A model generated the notes under the pieces. That model was given only the letters and a program-made list of their open reading frames with translations, was not told the DNA's origin and searched no databases. A program made the translations under genes and the position numbers. From contig NZ_FOYI01000001.1 of assembly GCF_900116005.1 (NCBI RefSeq), positions 496,001 to 560,000 of the forward strand: a stretch of DNA of 64,000 nucleotides. The letters are read 5' to 3'. Of the stretch, positions 38,013 to 45,772 are shown in pieces. The stretch's first letter is position 1. Each line of letters opens with the position of its first letter. The DNA comes from Poseidonocella sedimentorum (GTDB lineage Bacteria; Pseudomonadota; Alphaproteobacteria; Rhodobacterales; Rhodobacteraceae).

Positions 38013-38384
38013 GTGGCGCAGCCGGGCGGGGGCGCCCCACCCGATGACCCACGCGCCGGGCGGAGCGAGGCGCGCCCAGCGGATCAGGATGCGGGCCCGA
38101 CGGGCCCTGCGCGAGAGGGCCCGCGCCCGCGACTGAGCGCCGAGGATCCGGTGGCTCATGGCCGCAGCAGGCTGCCCGATGCGCTCGCGGTCCTGCCGCT
38201 CATCGGCTTTCTCATCTTCTCGGTTCCGCTCATCTGGGGCGGGATGGAGATCGGCACGGCCACGGCCCTCATCTACCTCTTCTGGGGCTGGTTCGGGCTT
38301 TGCCTGCTGACCGCCGTGCTCTCGACCATCGCCAGCCGACGGATGCGGCCCGATGATCCCGAGGCCGGGGCGCCGGACCCATGA
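38013..38384 (+). CDS. Small two-helix membrane protein coupled to the symporter-kinase
   Basis: This 123-residue protein begins at a GTG 3 bases after the response regulator stop. Its first 55 residues are Pro/Arg/Gly-rich and probably disordered; two hydrophobic helices follow (DALAVLPLIGFLIFSVPLIW and ALIYLFWGWFGLCLLTAVLS). Its stop overlaps the next start in ATGA. Position and topology recall YjcH upstream of the acetate permease ActP and the small gene that overlaps cbrA in Pseudomonas. It may be an accessory subunit of the SSS domain; this is inference. Confidence 0.75.
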   Translation: MAQPGGGAPPDDPRAGRSEARPADQDAGPTGPAREGPRPRLSAEDPVAHGRSRLPDALAVLPLIGFLIFSVPLIWGGMEIGTATALIYLFWGWFGLCLLTAVLSTIASRRMRPDDPEAGAPDP

Positions 38385-41074
38385 CCATCCTCAATTCGCT
38401 CGTCGCCATCGCGCTGATCTACGTGGTGCTGCTCTTTCTCATTGCCTTCGTGGCCGAGCGGCTGGCGGTGCGCGGGCGCGGGCGGTGGTTGCGCTCGCCC
38501 CTCGTCTACACCCTCTCGCTCTCAGTCTATTGCACGGCCTGGACGTTCTACGGCGCGGTCGGCTACGCGGCGCGCTCGGGGCTTGAATTCCTGACGATCT
38601 ACCTCGGCCCGACCCTCGTGCTCGCGGGCTGGTGGTGGGGCCTGCGCAAGCTGGTGCGGATCGGCCGCAGTCAGCGCATCACCTCGATCGCTGATCTCAT
38701 CTCCTCGCGCTTCGGCAAATCCAACGCGCTGGCGGTGATCGTCACGCTCATGGCCGTGATCGGCACGACCCCCTACATCGCGCTGCAACTGCAATCGGTG
38801 ACCCTCGCCGTGTCGGTCTTCACCGGCGGCATCATGGCCGGGGCGGATCCGCGCGGCGCGCCGGATGCGCAATCGGTGGCCGCCATGGTCGCACTCGGGC
38901 TCGCGCTTTTCACCATCCTCTTCGGCACGCGCAACCTCGACGCCAACGAGCGCCACCACGGCGTTGTCATCGCCATCGCGGTTGAGGCGGTCGTCAAGCT
39001 CGCGGCGCTCATCGCGGTCGGCGTCTTCGTGGTCTGGGAGCTCTCGGGCGGGATCGGCCCGACACTGGCGCGCATCGAGGCCTCGCCCATCAGCGAATGG
39101 AACGTCTCCCCCGGCCGCTGGATGGGGCTGACCTTCGTCGCGGCGGCGGCCTTCATCTGCCTGCCGCGCATGTTTCAGGTCATGGTGGTGGAGAACGCCG
39201 ACGAGCGCCACCTCGCCGTCGCGGGCTGGGCCTTTCCGCTCTACATGCTCGCCATGTCGCTCTTCGTGGTGCCGATCACGGTGGTCGGGCTCGACCTGCT
39301 CCCCGCGGGCGCCAACCCCGACCTTTTCGTCCTCACCCTCCCGCTGAGCCAGGGGCGCGACGGGCTCGCCTTCTTTGCCTTCATCGGCGGCTTTTCGGCG
39401 GCCACCTCGATGGTCATCGTCGCCGCCATCGCGCTCTCGACCATGGTCTCCAACCACATCGTCATGCCGATCTGGCTGCGGTTTCAGGGCGAGGGCGCGA
39501 GCGTGTCGGGGGATGTGCGCCACATGGTGCTCCTCGCGCGGCGGATCTCGATCGCCGGGGTGGTCTTCCTCGGCTACCTCTACTTCCGGCTCTCGGGCGG
39601 CGGCTCGGCGCTGGCGGCGATCGGGCTCATCTCCTTTGTGGGCGTGTCGCAGTTCCTGCCCGCGCTGATCGGCGGGCTCTTCTGGCATGGCGCGACCCGG
39701 GCGGGCGCCATCGCCGGGCTTTTGGTCGGGTTCTTCCTCTGGGTCTACACGCTGCTGCTGCCGAGCCTTGCCTCGGACGCGCAATTCGTCGCCGGGCTTC
39801 TGGATCAGGGGCCGCTGGGGCAGGGCTGGCTCGATCCGCAGGCGCTCTTCGGCATCAGCGGGCTCGACCCGCTTGTCCACGCGCTGGTCTGGGCCCTGAC
39901 CCTCAACGCGCTGGTCTTCGTGCTGGTCTCGCTGGTGACGACGCCCGATCCGATCGAACGGCTTCAGGGCGCGCAATTCGTGCGGGTCTTCGACCGCTCC
40001 GCCAATGCGCCGGGCTGGTCGCGCAGCGCGGCCGAGAGCGAGGATCTGTTGATCATGGCCCAGCGGATCATCGGCCCGCAGGAGGCGCAGCGCCTGTTTC
40101 AGGCCGAATCCGCGCGCCAGGGATTGCAAGGCTATCTGCCCGACACCACACCGGAATTCATCAACCGGTTGGAGCGCGAGCTTTCCGGCTCGGTCGGGGC
40201 GGCCACGGCCCATGCCATGATCGCCCAGATCGTCGGGCGGGCCTCGGTTTCGGTCGAGGACCTGATGGCCGTGGCCGACGAATCGGCGCAGATGAAAGAG
40301 CATTCGACCCAGCTCGAAGCCAAGTCCGAGGAGTTGGCCCGCACCGCCCGGCAGTTGCGCCGCGCCAATGACAAGCTTACCGAGCTGAGCCGTCAGAAGG
40401 ACGCGTTTCTGTCGCAGATCAGCCACGAGCTGCGCACGCCGATGACCTCGATCCGCGCCTTTTCCGAGATCCTGCGCGATGGCGACGGGGACCCGGGCCA
40501 GACCGGGAAATTCGCGGGCGTGATCCATGACGAATCGCAGCGGCTGACCCGGCTGCTGGACGATCTGCTCGACCTCAGCGTGCTCGAAAACGGGCAGGTG
40601 ACGCTCAACCTGCGTGACGGCAGGCTCGGCCAGGTCCTCGATCATGCCCAGGGCGCCGCGACCGCGATGGGCGATGATCTGCGCGTGAGGCGCGAGCGGG
40701 CGCGCGAGGATGTGGCTCTGCACACCGATCTCGACCGGCTCTCGCAGGTCTTCATCAATCTCATCGCCAACGCGCGCAAATACTGCGCCGCCCCGCGCCC
40801 CGAGCTGCGCATCGATGTGCATACCGAGGGCGATGCGGTGGTCATCGATTTCATCGACAATGGCGCGGGCATCCCGGCCGACAAACAGAACGTGATCTTC
40901 GAGAAGTTCGCGCGCGTCGGCTCGGACCAGGCGGCGGGCGGCGCGGGGCTCGGCCTCGCGATCTGCCGCGAGATCATGACGCGGCTGGGCGGCTCGGTGA
41001 GCTATCTGCCGGGGCAGGAGGGGGCGGCGTTTCGCGTCATCCTGCCGCTGCGGGCGCAAATGGCGGCGCAGTAA
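38381..41074 (+). CDS. Sodium:solute symporter-sensor histidine kinase hybrid
   Basis: This 897-residue protein joins an SSS (PutP/ActP-like) transporter domain of about 13 helices (residues 1-525) to a linker, a coiled coil (about 640-675, QLEAKSEELARTARQLRRAN), a HisKA domain with SHELRTP and phospho-accepting H682, and an HATPase domain (N-box NLIANARKY, G1 DNGAGI, G2 GGAGLGLAI). There is no PAS and no receiver domain. The architecture is that of CbrA and CrbS kinases, which sense substrate flux; CrbS/CrbR controls acs in gamma-proteobacteria. The neighbouring acs operon and receiver-only protein make an acetate-type signal plausible. Confidence 0.9.
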   Translation: MTILNSLVAIALIYVVLLFLIAFVAERLAVRGRGRWLRSPLVYTLSLSVYCTAWTFYGAVGYAARSGLEFLTIYLGPTLVLAGWWWGLRKLVRIGRSQRITSIADLISSRFGKSNALAVIVTLMAVIGTTPYIALQLQSVTLAVSVFTGGIMAGADPRGAPDAQSVAAMVALGLALFTILFGTRNLDANERHHGVVIAIAVEAVVKLAALIAVGVFVVWELSGGIGPTLARIEASPISEWNVSPGRWMGLTFVAAAAFICLPRMFQVMVVENADERHLAVAGWAFPLYMLAMSLFVVPITVVGLDLLPAGANPDLFVLTLPLSQGRDGLAFFAFIGGFSAATSMVIVAAIALSTMVSNHIVMPIWLRFQGEGASVSGDVRHMVLLARRISIAGVVFLGYLYFRLSGGGSALAAIGLISFVGVSQFLPALIGGLFWHGATRAGAIAGLLVGFFLWVYTLLLPSLASDAQFVAGLLDQGPLGQGWLDPQALFGISGLDPLVHALVWALTLNALVFVLVSLVTTPDPIERLQGAQFVRVFDRSANAPGWSRSAAESEDLLIMAQRIIGPQEAQRLFQAESARQGLQGYLPDTTPEFINRLERELSGSVGAATAHAMIAQIVGRASVSVEDLMAVADESAQMKEHSTQLEAKSEELARTARQLRRANDKLTELSRQKDAFLSQISHELRTPMTSIRAFSEILRDGDGDPGQTGKFAGVIHDESQRLTRLLDDLLDLSVLENGQVTLNLRDGRLGQVLDHAQGAATAMGDDLRVRRERAREDVALHTDLDRLSQVFINLIANARKYCAAPRPELRIDVHTEGDAVVIDFIDNGAGIPADKQNVIFEKFARVGSDQAAGGAGLGLAICREIMTRLGGSVSYLPGQEGAAFRVILPLRAQMAAQ

Positions 41075-41108
41075 ATCGCCGCGATAAATCGCTTGGTAAC
41101 CAATTTCG

Positions 41109-42407
41109 GTGAAGTCTGGTGCGGAAAGCCAGGACCGATCCGGAAAATCCGGACCCATCAGGACAGTTGAACCGTTGAACAGCGTGAACCCGGCATTGCA
41201 GCGAAAGGCTGCCGTAGCGCGCCGCGATTTCGAAGATCGCGAGGTCGCGCCGCGCAAGGCGTTGCGTCTTGCGCTGTCGAAATCCTTCGACGAGACCATC
41301 TCCCTGCCGCTCGCCGCGACCAAGGTCCGCGAGATCGTCGATAACTACCACGCGCTCATGGAGCGGCTGCTGGACGATGAAATGCTCATCCTGCTGGATG
41401 GGCCCGACGGCGCTCTGGGCTGCATCATGCTCGACCGCAGCCTCGCGATCGCCATTGTCGAGATGCAGACGCTGGGCTTCGTGCCGCGCAACAATCACCC
41501 ACGCTCCGTCACCCGGACCGACGCCGCCATCGCCGAGCCGGTCCTGAACGATCTGCTCAAGCGCTTTGCCGGGTGGCTGCCCGGGGATGCGGGCCTCTGG
41601 GCGCAGGGCTACATGTTCGGCGCGCGGGTGCCGACGGTCCGGTCCATGGGGCTGAACCTGCCCGAGCTTGATTACAGGATTTTCGAGGCGGAGGTCGATA
41701 TCTTCCTCGGCGCGCGCATCGGGCGGATCCTTTTCGCGTTGCCGGCCAAACCTGCTCATGCAGGGGAGGACGAGGCGAGTTCGCGCGATCCGGTCTGGGC
41801 CGCGCGTCTGGAGCAATCCGTGGGTCAGGCGCAGAGCGAGCTGCACGCGGTGGCCCACCGATATGCCCTGCCGCTGGCGCAGCTTTCCTCGCTTCGCCCC
41901 GGTGATACCTTGCCTTTCCCGGCGGAAGCTCTGGAAAACGTGACCCTCTATTCCGGCCAGGAGCCGGTCCTCGCGCGGATCCGGCTGGGTCAGGCTGAGG
42001 GATACCGCGCCCTGCGGTTCGGCCCCGTGCCGGGCACGGCGAAACAGGCGCCCGAGGTCAAGGCGCCCGAGGCTGGAGAGCCCGCGGGCGAGCTGCCCCA
42101 ACTCGACGGGCCGAAAGCCGCCGCGGCACTGCCCAACATCCCGCTGGATGAACCGGAGGAAGACGCTCCCGCCGAGGCGCTGGAGCCTCTGGACGCGCTG
42201 GAACCGCTCGAAGATCTGGCCAGCGAGGCCGAAGCGGTCGAGGAGGCCGAAGAGGCCGACGATCTCGATTTCGATTTCGAATTGCCCGACGCCGAACCCT
42301 TCGAGCTGGAAGACCTTCCCATGCCCGGCGCCGCACCGGCGGGCGGCGCGGAGGATGACATCGGCATGCCGATGGCGGTCGTCGAGATCGACTTCGACGA
42401 TATCTGA
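41109..42407 (+). CDS. Orphan FliM/FliN-family (SpoA) protein with acidic tail
   Basis: This 432-residue protein has a FliM-like middle domain (residues about 45-210: SFDETISLPLAATKVREIVD, later PVLNDLLKRFAGWLP) and a SpoA domain at about 240-300 (YALPLAQLSSLRPGDTLPFP, ENVTLYSGQEPVLARIRLG). Residues 320-432 are a long, highly acidic Glu/Asp/Pro tail that normal FliM lacks. In the flagellar switch these domains form the C-ring that CheY binds. No other flagellar gene is in the window. The GTG start at 41109 lacks a clear ribosome-binding site; starts near residue 25 are also possible. Confidence 0.75.
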   Translation: MKSGAESQDRSGKSGPIRTVEPLNSVNPALQRKAAVARRDFEDREVAPRKALRLALSKSFDETISLPLAATKVREIVDNYHALMERLLDDEMLILLDGPDGALGCIMLDRSLAIAIVEMQTLGFVPRNNHPRSVTRTDAAIAEPVLNDLLKRFAGWLPGDAGLWAQGYMFGARVPTVRSMGLNLPELDYRIFEAEVDIFLGARIGRILFALPAKPAHAGEDEASSRDPVWAARLEQSVGQAQSELHAVAHRYALPLAQLSSLRPGDTLPFPAEALENVTLYSGQEPVLARIRLGQAEGYRALRFGPVPGTAKQAPEVKAPEAGEPAGELPQLDGPKAAAALPNIPLDEPEEDAPAEALEPLDALEPLEDLASEAEAVEEAEEADDLDFDFELPDAEPFELEDLPMPGAAPAGGAEDDIGMPMAVVEIDFDDI

Positions 42408-42458
42408 ACAATTTCAGGACTCTGGCGGCCGCGGGCTTGCCCCGCGCGCGCCGTCTGC

Positions 42459-42875
42459 TCAGCCCTGTTCGAGCCGCGGGCGCAGGGGCTCCAGCGCGTA
42501 GCCTGCGCGCCCGGCGATCTGCAGGATCTCATCGGCGCCGCGCGTCCCCGCCTCGCCAAGCGCCCAGATCACCGTGCAGCGCGTGCCCGAGGCGCAATAG
42601 GCCAGCACCGGGCCATCATTCTCCGCGACGAGCGCCTTTTGCTGCGCGATCCGCTCCGGCGTCATGCTGTCATGGGTGATGGGCAGGACGTGAAACCGCA
42701 GCCCGGCGGCCTCTGCCGCGTCCTGCATCGCGGCGGCTTGCCAATCGGGCGGGTTTTCCGCGTCGGGCCGGTTGCAGATCACCGCCGTGAACCCGGCCTC
42801 TGCGATGGCCGGAAGGTCCTCGGGCGCGATCTGTGGCGAGACGGCGTAGTCGGGCGTGAGCGGTCGAATATCCAT
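42459..42875 (-). CDS. TIGR01244/DUF442 phosphatase-like sulfur transferase family protein
   Basis: This 138-residue protein has the DUF442 start MDIRPLTPDYAVSPQI, an FTAVICNRPDAE strand and a phosphatase-like active loop LAYCASGTRC, in which Cys and Arg match the C-x5-R signature of dual-specificity phosphatases and rhodanese-like enzymes. The family often occurs next to sulfide or persulfide genes, but none is here. It is convergent with the FliM-like gene. Confidence 0.85.
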   Translation of the reverse strand: MDIRPLTPDYAVSPQIAPEDLPAIAEAGFTAVICNRPDAENPPDWQAAAMQDAAEAAGLRFHVLPITHDSMTPERIAQQKALVAENDGPVLAYCASGTRCTVIWALGEAGTRGADEILQIAGRAGYALEPLRPRLEQG

Positions 42876-42917
42876 GGCTTCGGGGTAGCCGGTGCGGTTG
42901 GCGCTGTCCAGTCCGGA

Positions 42918-43133
42918 TCAGCCGAGCCAGATCCCGAGGATCACCACCATCAGCCCGATCACCGACAAAAAGAGCGAGCCCATGTTGGCCGGCAGCACCC
43001 GCGACAGAACCAGGCGCATCTCCTCGTCGCTCAGCTTTTCGCGGCGGGCGCGAAAGACGCGCAGGATGCACCAGACGAGCCCGAGGAGCCCCAGAAGCGA
43101 AATGCCCGCGCCGATCCAGATCAGACTGTCCAT
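42918..43133 (-). CDS. Small two-helix membrane protein
   Basis: This 71-residue protein has two hydrophobic helices (LIWIGAGISLLGLLGLVWCI and LFLSVIGLMVVILGIWLG) separated by a charged, cytoplasmic-type loop (RARREKLSDEEMRLVLSRVL). The ATG at 43133 is used; an earlier in-frame ATG at 43163 would add ten polar residues. Function unknown. It is 42 bases upstream of the DUF442 gene on the same strand. Confidence 0.65.
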   Translation of the reverse strand: MDSLIWIGAGISLLGLLGLVWCILRVFRARREKLSDEEMRLVLSRVLPANMGSLFLSVIGLMVVILGIWLG

Positions 43134-43299
43134 GCCATCCTCGCGCTGCCCCCGGTGGTCCATCGCGCCGCGCCATAGCCCATCGCGGGGGGCTGCGCAA
43201 CTCCGCGCAACCCGGACCGGGAGGCAAGGGAGCGCTTGCGGCGCGGGGCCGGGGTCGGTATCGAAGCACGACTTCGAGAAAATTCAGACAGAGGCCGTC

Positions 43300-43563
43300 A
43301 TGGACGACATCCCCACAAGCGACGCGACCTACCGCGTGACCGCAGACGAGCTGCGCCAGTTCATCGAACGTTTCGAGCGGCTGGAGCAGGAAAAGAAGGA
43401 CATCGCCGACCAGCAAAAAGAGGTCATGGCGGAGGCGAAATCGCGCGGCTATGACACCAAGGTCATGCGCAAGGTGATCGCGCTGCGCAAGCGCGAGCCG
43501 GATGATATCGCCGAGGAAGAGGCCGTGTTGGAGATGTACAAGGAAGCGCTCGGGATGGGGTGA
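43300..43563 (+). CDS. gapR: GapR-like nucleoid-associated protein (DUF2312)
   Basis: This 87-residue protein matches DUF2312: TADELRQFIERFERLEQEKK, DIADQQKEVMAEAKSRGYDT and KVMRKVIALRKREPDD. GapR in Caulobacter binds AT-rich, overtwisted DNA and stimulates topoisomerases during replication. It is a coiled-coil dimer former. The start at 43300 follows AGAGG and matches family length. Confidence 0.93.
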   Translation: MDDIPTSDATYRVTADELRQFIERFERLEQEKKDIADQQKEVMAEAKSRGYDTKVMRKVIALRKREPDDIAEEEAVLEMYKEALGMG

Positions 43564-43580
43564 GCCCGCCCCGAGGCGGT

Positions 43581-44702
43581 TTAGTCCGGGGTGAGGCTCT
43601 GCCACGCCCCCCCGGCGGCCGATGAGGCGATGCAGGCGGCGATGAAGCGCATCCCGGCGAGACCGTCGCCCACCCCGGGCAGGGCCGCGCCAACGCTCTC
43701 GCCGCGGATGAGCGCGGCGGCTTCGGCATAGAGCGTGGCGAAACCTTCCAGATAGCCCTCCGGATGGCCCGGCGGAATGCGCAAGCTGGCAAGGCCCGCC
43801 TCGGTCGCGCCCGGCCCGCCCCGGGTGAGGCGTTGGCGCGGGCCGCCCAGCCGGGTGAACCACATCTCGTTGGGGTTTTCCTGCGCCCAGTCGATCCCGC
43901 CTTTAGTTCCGTGGACGCGGAGCCGCAGCCCGTTTTCATGGCCCACGGCGACCTGGCTGGCCCAGAGCATCCCCTTGGCGCCACCTTTGAACCGCAGCAG
44001 GATATGGGCGTTGTCATCCACCTTCCGGCCCGGCACGAAGGCATCGAGATCGGCGGCCAGTTCGGTGGCCGTGAGGCCGGTCACGACCCCAGCAAGGTTG
44101 AACGCGTGCGTTCCGATATCGCCGATGCAGCCCCCCGCGCCGGAGCGCGCCGGATCGGTGCGCCAGTCGGCCTGTTTGTTGCTGACATCCTCGGCGAGCC
44201 AGTCCTGGGCATATTCCACCATGACCTGCCGGATCTCGCCGAGCTCGCCGGCGGCGATCATCTCGCGCGCCTGCCGGATGAGCGGGTAGGCGGTGTAGTT
44301 GTAGGTGATGATCAGGTGCTTGCCGCGCGCGCGCTGCGCCTCGGCCATGGCCTCGGCCTGCTCCTGCGTCGCGGCCATCGGCTTGTCGCAGAGGACGTGA
44401 ATTCCGGCCCTGAGGAAGGCGATGGCGGGGGCGGCGTGCATGTGGTTGGGCGTGACGATCGCGACGGCGTCGATCCCGTCTTCGCGCGCAGCTTCGGCCC
44501 GGGCCATCTCCTCGAAATCGGAGTAGGCGCGGTCCGGCGCGATCCCGAGGTCCTCCGCCGAGGCGCGCGCGCGCTCCGCATCGGAACTCAGCGCCCCGGC
44601 CACCAGCTCCCACTGCCCGTCGAGCCGCGCGGCCAGCCGGTGGACCCCGCCGATGAACGCGCCTTGCCCGCCGCCGACCATCCCAAGCCTGAGCCGCCGC
44701 AT
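43581..44702 (-). CDS. Gfo/Idh/MocA family oxidoreductase (sugar operon, copy 2)
   Basis: This 373-residue dehydrogenase has an N-terminal Rossmann motif (RLRLGMVGGGQGAFIGGVHR), VAIVTPNHMHAAPAIAFL and catalytic-Lys motif CDKPMAAT. The C-terminal domain has QVMVEYAQDWLAED and GGCIGDIGTHAFNL, typical of enzymes acting on inositols, glucosides or other sugars. The ATG at 44702 overlaps the upstream isomerase stop by one base. It is the last gene of the minus-strand sugar operon. Confidence 0.88.
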   Translation of the reverse strand: MRRLRLGMVGGGQGAFIGGVHRLAARLDGQWELVAGALSSDAERARASAEDLGIAPDRAYSDFEEMARAEAAREDGIDAVAIVTPNHMHAAPAIAFLRAGIHVLCDKPMAATQEQAEAMAEAQRARGKHLIITYNYTAYPLIRQAREMIAAGELGEIRQVMVEYAQDWLAEDVSNKQADWRTDPARSGAGGCIGDIGTHAFNLAGVVTGLTATELAADLDAFVPGRKVDDNAHILLRFKGGAKGMLWASQVAVGHENGLRLRVHGTKGGIDWAQENPNEMWFTRLGGPRQRLTRGGPGATEAGLASLRIPPGHPEGYLEGFATLYAEAAALIRGESVGAALPGVGDGLAGMRFIAACIASSAAGGAWQSLTPD

Positions 44703-45760
44703 CACGCCAGCCCCAGCATGGCGGCGATCTGCGCGCGGTCGGTCTCGCCGCCGGCGAAATCGTCAAAGCTTTTGCCGGTCACCTCGATGATGTGGTTGGC
44801 GATGAAGGGCGCGCCCTCGGCCGCCCCCTGTTCGGGGGATTTGAGGCAGCACTCCCATTCCAGCACGGCCCAGCTGTCGTAGCCGTATTGCGCCAGCTTG
44901 GAGAAGATCGCCTTGAAATCAACCTGCCCGTCGCCGAGCGAGCGGAAGCGCCCGGCGCGGTCGGTCCAGGGCTGGTAGCCGGAATAGACCCCCTGCCGCC
45001 CGTCGGGATTGAACTCGGCGTCCTTGACGTGAAACGCGTTGATGCGGTCGTGGTAGAGGTCGATGAAGGCGAGGTAATCGAGCTGCTGGAGCACGAAATG
45101 CGACGGGTCATAGTTGATCCGCGCGGCCTCGTGGCCCTTCACCGCGTCGAGAAACATCTCCCACGTGGCGCCGTCGAAGACATCTTCGCCCGGGTGGACC
45201 TCGTAGCCCAGATCGACGCCGTGGTCGGCGTAGCAATCGAGGATGGGCGACCAGCGGCGGCCAAGCTCGTCGAAGGCCTCCTCGATGAGCCCTGCCGGGC
45301 GCTGCGGCCAGGGATAGAGGTAGGGGAAGGCGAGCGAGCCGGTGAAGCCCACCAGATGATCGAGCCCCAAGCGGCGGGACGCAAGCGCCGCCTTTTTCAC
45401 CTGATCGACGGCCCAGTCCTGCCGCGCCGTGGGGTTGCCGTGCACCGTTTCGGGCGCGAAGGCGTCGAAGGCCGTGTTATAGGCCGGATTCACCGCCACG
45501 AGCTGGCTCTGCAGGTGGACCGAAAGCTCGGTCACGGCGACGCCCGCCTCGGCGCAGATGCCGAGCACCTCGTCGCAATAGTCCTGGCTCTCGGCGGCGC
45601 GGTCGAGGTCGAACAGGCGGGCGTCGAAGGTGGGGATCTGGACCCCTTTGTAGCCGAGGCCCGCGGCCCATTTGGTGATGCCCGCCAGCGTGTTGAACGG
45701 GGCGTCATCGCCCGCGAACTGGGCGAGGAAAAGGGCCGGTCCCTTGATCAATGAGGCCAT
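44702..45760 (-). CDS. Sugar phosphate isomerase/epimerase (AP endonuclease 2-like, copy 2)
   Basis: This 352-residue TIM-barrel protein has LGYKGVQIPTFDARLFDLDR, the metal-site strands VDLGYEVHPGEDVF and INYDPSHFVLQQLDYL, NAFHVKDAEFNPDGRQGVYS and WAVLEWECCLKSPEQGA. These give the Glu/Asp/His/Glu metal ligands of the AP_endonuc_2 family. With the coupled oxidoreductase it probably carries out a multi-step epimerisation or keto-sugar conversion on the imported sugar. Confidence 0.88.
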   Translation of the reverse strand: MASLIKGPALFLAQFAGDDAPFNTLAGITKWAAGLGYKGVQIPTFDARLFDLDRAAESQDYCDEVLGICAEAGVAVTELSVHLQSQLVAVNPAYNTAFDAFAPETVHGNPTARQDWAVDQVKKAALASRRLGLDHLVGFTGSLAFPYLYPWPQRPAGLIEEAFDELGRRWSPILDCYADHGVDLGYEVHPGEDVFDGATWEMFLDAVKGHEAARINYDPSHFVLQQLDYLAFIDLYHDRINAFHVKDAEFNPDGRQGVYSGYQPWTDRAGRFRSLGDGQVDFKAIFSKLAQYGYDSWAVLEWECCLKSPEQGAAEGAPFIANHIIEVTGKSFDDFAGGETDRAQIAAMLGLA

Positions 45761-45772
45761 GGCTGCGCTTTC

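Noticed and set aside
38522-41323. A minus-strand open frame of about 930 codons opposite the symporter-kinase
   Set aside because: It mirrors the codon bias of the real gene and has a low-complexity His/Arg/Asp-rich translation without motifs.
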